DNA of 33,937 nucleotides from CAYWMP01 sp964459445 (GTDB lineage: Bacteria > Desulfobacterota > DSM-4660 > Desulfatiglandales > HGW-15). Within the stretch, counting starts at the first letter, position 1; the number at the start of each line of letters is the position of its first letter. The DNA is taken from assembly GCA_964459445.1 (NCBI GenBank), contig CAYWMP010000048.1, positions 1-33,937 of the forward strand, given 5' to 3'. This document shows, in pieces, positions 30,730-33,937 of the stretch. Both the position numbers and the translations under genes were made by a program. Below the pieces are notes generated by a model, which did not search any database, was not told the DNA's origin, and worked only from the letters and a program-made list of their open reading frames with translations.

Positions 30730-33700
30730 TTGGTTGAGCCGGATGGCAGAGTATTTTCCTTCAACAATAACGGCAATCTGCTTGAGATATCCGACCGGAA
30801 CGGCAATACCCAGGTCCTCGGTTACGATAGTGCAAGACTAGCTTTTGTTGAAGACAACTTTGGCCGCCGACTGGACTTTGGTTACGATACAAACGGCCGC
30901 GTGATTTCCCTGACCACCCCTGTAGGTCAAATTGACTATGGCTATGATGGGCAAGGCAACCTCACAAGTGTGACTTATCCGAATACCCATACAAAAACAT
31001 ATATCTACGACGACCCAAATGATCCCCACAATCTGACCGGCATCATTAATGAAAACGGCATCCGGTCAGCCACCTATGCTTATGATAATCAGGACCGGGC
31101 CATTCTGTCCGAGGGCGCCGGCGGTGCCAACCGGGTCCAGGTGGCCTACGATAATAACTTTGTTCGCCACATCACCGATTCCTTGGGACACACCACAACA
31201 TTCAAGCTCTATGTTTCAAAAGCCATCGGCCGGGTCAAATCCGTATCAGGCAGCGGTTGCGGAAGCTGTCTTGGAAGCCCCGGCTCGGAATACGACTTAA
31301 ATGACAGGTTCTGGATCAGCAATTCCACGGATGCCAGAGGCTATACCACGACCTATACCTACGACACAAGAGGCAACGTCTTAACAATGACGGAGGCGGT
31401 CGGTATCCCTGAGGAGCGAACAACAACATATACCTATCATCCCGATTACGATTGGGTTGCCACCATTACCCGGTCGAGCGTTTCAAATCCAGGGGCGACA
31501 TCGGTAATAAGTCTTATCTATGATGCCGAAGGGAACCTATTGGAGAGGACTGAAACCGGCTATTCAGGCGGGAATGCTGTTTCGAGAATTACTACTTATA
31601 CGTACAACAATCTGGGGCAATTGACCCAGTCAGACGGCCCAAGAACCGATGTCTCTGATATCACCATCTATGAGTATTACCCCAATGATCCATCGCAAGG
31701 GCTCAACAGGGGCATGCTCAAGAAGATAACCGATCCACTTTCAAATGAGACCCTTTTCAGCCAATACAATGCCTATGGCAGACCAGGGCAAATCACGGAC
31801 CCGAACGGCGTTATCACGACCAATCTCTATGATACGGCAGGCCGCCTGACCTCAAGAACAACGGCGGGCCAAACCACTTCCTTTGAGTATGACGGCGTGG
31901 GCAATCTCACGGTCGTTCATTTGCCTGAAGAACGAGATATTTTCTACACCTACACAAATTCAAATTTTTTAGAGAGGATGGAAGATTCGGTAGGGAATTA
32001 TGTGCAATACAGCTATGGCACGGAAGGCAACCGGATTCGGGAGGAACTGCACGATCCCGCGGGTGATTTGGAGAAATACATCGATTTTGAATACGATGAT
32101 TTTAATCGCCTGAAAAAGTCCCTTTTCCCGGGAAACAGATTTGAGGAGAGGTCTTACGACGACATCGGCAATCTCACCCAACTGACGGATGCAAACAGCA
32201 AGGCCACGCTCTATGACTATGATCCGCTGAATCGCTTAACCACCATTGACCAACCCGGCAATGTCACCACCCGCTATAGCTACGATTCCCATGAGAACCT
32301 GGTTGGCATCACGGATGCAAACGGCAACACGACTTCCTATGGATACGATGATTTCGGGGGACTTACAAGCACCACGTCACCGGATACGGGACTGACCTCC
32401 AATGCCTATGATCTTGCCGGCAATCTGGTCTCAAAGACTGATGCCAATGGCAATACAATAAATTACACTTACGATGCCCTGAACAGGCTGATAGGCGTCC
32501 AATTTCCGGATTCATCTCAGGACATTACCTATTCCTATGATGAAGGTGAAAACGGCAAAGGCCGGCTCACGGGGATGGTGGATCCAACCGGAGTCTATGC
32601 CTATACCTATGATGAGTTCGGGAACATGATTTCCGAGGAAAAGACGATCGATGGGGTTACTTATCTCACCAGCTACACCTACGATGGCACAGGGGCCCTG
32701 ACAGGAATTACCTATCCCAATGGACGCATGGTGGACTATGAATTGGACAGCGCAGGTAGGACGACCAGGGTGACGACGCAAAAAGAGGGCGCCCTCCGCG
32801 TGCTTGCTGAAAACATTGCCTATCTGCCCTTCGGCCCCAGGACCGGTCTTAACTACGGAAACGGCATTTTCGTAAACAGTGCCTTTGATCAGGATTATCG
32901 GCCGACAGGCATTGTTGCCGGAGATCTTCAGAATCTCAGCTACACCCTGGATCCTGCGGGCAATATCACGGGGATTGCTGATAATCTTGATCCATCAAAA
33001 AATCAGACCTTTGGATACGATGATCTTTACCAGCTTACAAGCGCCTCAGGCGTCTATGGGGCCATCACCTACACCTATGACAATGTGGGCAACCGCCTGA
33101 GCAGGACCATGAATGGTCAGGCAGAAGCATACGCCTACCAAGAAGGGACCAACAAACTCCAGGAAATCACAGGTCTCAACCCCACCACCTTTGCCTATGA
33201 CGGCAACGGCAATGTGACCGGCATAGGGGCCAAGACGCTTACCTACAACCAAAACAATCGCCTGATACAAGTCACGGAAGGTATGATTGATCAGGGAACT
33301 TATGTCTATAACGGCAACGGTCAACGAATAAAAAAGGTATCTTCGAATGCCACGACCATCTACCTTTATGACCTCTCCGGCAATATCATGGCCGAATCCA
33401 CCCCGGATGGAGAGCTTCTATCGACCTACGTGTATCTCAATGGCAACCGGCTGGCAGCCATTACTGAAAATATATCCCAGGACGTGACGGTGAGCGTGAC
33501 GACAAGCAAGGGATGGAAGCTATCCGGGGTCCGGGTCTATGCCTTTACCGAGTCAGGCGCCTATACCGGACTTTATGCGACAACTGATGAGGAAGGTCTA
33601 GCGGTCTTTTCCAAAGAGGATTTTTCTGAAGGGACTTATAAATTCCGTATAGACTATCTCTCTTATCGATTCTGGTCGGACGTGGTCCAATTGCCTAACA

Positions 33701-33903
33701 CAAATGTCGTGGATGTCCTCATAGAGGAGGAAACAACGCAAATCACCGTCACAGTGGCCGGAGAGGCCAAGGAAGGGGTCAAGGTCTATCTCTTTAATGA
33801 AAACGGATCCTACCTTGGTCTTTACGAAGTGACGGATAGCAGCGGGAAGGTCAGCTTCGAACTGCCGGTTGGACGCGCCTTCAAAATCAGCGACCACCAG
33901 TAG
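30730..33903 (+). CDS. RHS/YD-repeat protein, C-terminal fragment of the disrupted gene
   Basis: This is the 3' part of the Ig/RHS gene. The frame is open from the IS boundary (30509) and reads IYNRYYNSQKEEAGSLGYGWSGAFLDHVSL, so the Met at 30730 is an internal codon that may or may not serve as a start. From ~30780 to ~33470 it consists of YD repeats (YDxxGN-type units such as YTYDTRGNV, YDYDPLNRL, YTYDNVGNRL), which in this family build a hollow beta-shell. A Cys-rich insert, GSGCGSCLGSPG, lies near 31250. After YVYLNGNRLAAITEN there are two carboxypeptidase-regulatory-like beta domains (VSVTTSKGWKLSGVRVYAFTES and ITVTVAGEAKEGVKVYLFNENG). The protein then stops at TAG 33901-33903. The usual RHS core closing motif (DxxGxxR...YDPxxGRF) and any C-terminal toxin are absent, so the 3' end may be truncated. 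Without its signal peptide this fragment would not be exported. Confidence 0.82.
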   Translation: MVEPDGRVFSFNNNGNLLEISDRNGNTQVLGYDSARLAFVEDNFGRRLDFGYDTNGRVISLTTPVGQIDYGYDGQGNLTSVTYPNTHTKTYIYDDPNDPHNLTGIINENGIRSATYAYDNQDRAILSEGAGGANRVQVAYDNNFVRHITDSLGHTTTFKLYVSKAIGRVKSVSGSGCGSCLGSPGSEYDLNDRFWISNSTDARGYTTTYTYDTRGNVLTMTEAVGIPEERTTTYTYHPDYDWVATITRSSVSNPGATSVISLIYDAEGNLLERTETGYSGGNAVSRITTYTYNNLGQLTQSDGPRTDVSDITIYEYYPNDPSQGLNRGMLKKITDPLSNETLFSQYNAYGRPGQITDPNGVITTNLYDTAGRLTSRTTAGQTTSFEYDGVGNLTVVHLPEERDIFYTYTNSNFLERMEDSVGNYVQYSYGTEGNRIREELHDPAGDLEKYIDFEYDDFNRLKKSLFPGNRFEERSYDDIGNLTQLTDANSKATLYDYDPLNRLTTIDQPGNVTTRYSYDSHENLVGITDANGNTTSYGYDDFGGLTSTTSPDTGLTSNAYDLAGNLVSKTDANGNTINYTYDALNRLIGVQFPDSSQDITYSYDEGENGKGRLTGMVDPTGVYAYTYDEFGNMISEEKTIDGVTYLTSYTYDGTGALTGITYPNGRMVDYELDSAGRTTRVTTQKEGALRVLAENIAYLPFGPRTGLNYGNGIFVNSAFDQDYRPTGIVAGDLQNLSYTLDPAGNITGIADNLDPSKNQTFGYDDLYQLTSASGVYGAITYTYDNVGNRLSRTMNGQAEAYAYQEGTNKLQEITGLNPTTFAYDGNGNVTGIGAKTLTYNQNNRLIQVTEGMIDQGTYVYNGNGQRIKKVSSNATTIYLYDLSGNIMAESTPDGELLSTYVYLNGNRLAAITENISQDVTVSVTTSKGWKLSGVRVYAFTESGAYTGLYATTDEEGLAVFSKEDFSEGTYKFRIDYLSYRFWSDVVQLPNTNVVDVLIEEETTQITVTVAGEAKEGVKVYLFNENGSYLGLYEVTDSSGKVSFELPVGRAFKISDHQ

Positions 33904-33922
33904 AACTGGTGGTATGAGGAAG

Positions 33923-33937
33923 GCCCCTAAAAGGGGC
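33923..33937 (+). terminator. Possible terminator at the window edge
   Basis: GCCCC (33923-33927) and GGGGC (33933-33937) flank the loop TAAAA. Any T-run would lie beyond the window. Another hairpin, CCACCAG/CTGGTGG (33894-33912), spans the stop codon. Confidence 0.4.

Noticed and set aside
1..33937. tRNA, rRNA genes or a replication origin
   Set aside because: No cloverleaf, rRNA-like or DnaA-box cluster was recognised by eye; a covariance-model scan was not possible.

Overview
The window looks like a chromosomal segment of a sulfate-reducing member of the Desulfobacterota (the former Deltaproteobacteria). The main evidence is a complete dsrMKJOP operon, a tetrahaem cytochrome c3, periplasmic formate dehydrogenase and [NiFe] hydrogenase, Hdr-like subunits and in-frame UGA (selenocysteine) decoding. 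The genus cannot be named from this sequence alone.

Layout. 1-1085: 3' part of an EF-G-type translation factor. 1566-6420 (+): selenocysteine-containing formate dehydrogenase alpha subunit, its ferredoxin-like beta subunit and the maturation factor FdhE. 6567-9209 (+): Tat-exported [NiFe] hydrogenase small subunit and a large subunit whose reading frame crosses an in-frame UGA. 9305-12586 (+): an RND/MMPL transporter fused to a cyclic-nucleotide-binding domain and a degenerate GGDEF domain. 12699-13761 (+): hydrogenase maturation endopeptidase and HypC. 13907-14329 (+): tetrahaem cytochrome c3. 14467-14655 (-): 2[4Fe-4S] ferredoxin. 14888-20569 (-): an RsbRD-type regulator followed by dsrM, K, J, O and P. 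21011-25512 (+): HdrC-like, HdrB-like, FrdB-like and FrdA-like genes, resembling a split thiol:fumarate reductase. 25513-27651: accessory DNA with inverted repeats and an MNT/HEPN pair whose MNT gene is frameshifted. 27652-33903: one very large secreted Ig-repeat/RHS (YD-repeat) gene cut in two by a 1.1-kb IS630-family element.

How the genes work together. Formate and H2 are oxidised in the periplasm by the exported FdhAB and [NiFe] enzymes, neither of which has a membrane cytochrome partner here. Cytochrome c3 is the likely electron acceptor. DsrMKJOP links periplasmic and quinone electrons to the cytoplasmic sulfite-reduction branch through DsrK. The HdrCB-FrdBA genes probably form another cytoplasmic thiol/disulfide or fumarate redox complex. 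FdhE, the endopeptidase and HypC are maturation factors.

The most notable observation is in the hydrogenase large subunit. The UGA replaces the second cysteine of the N-terminal L1 motif (CGVC becomes C-G-V-Sec), while the C-terminal L2 motif, where [NiFeSe] enzymes carry Sec, keeps both cysteines. A hairpin of eight base pairs with a GGU loop lies 23 nt downstream of the UGA, as expected of a bacterial SECIS. Other points of interest are the transporter/cNMP/GGDEF fusion inside the hydrogenase locus, two copies of a small terminal-inverted-repeat element, a structured leader ahead of the Hdr-like genes, and an IS insertion whose removal restores the RHS frame exactly.
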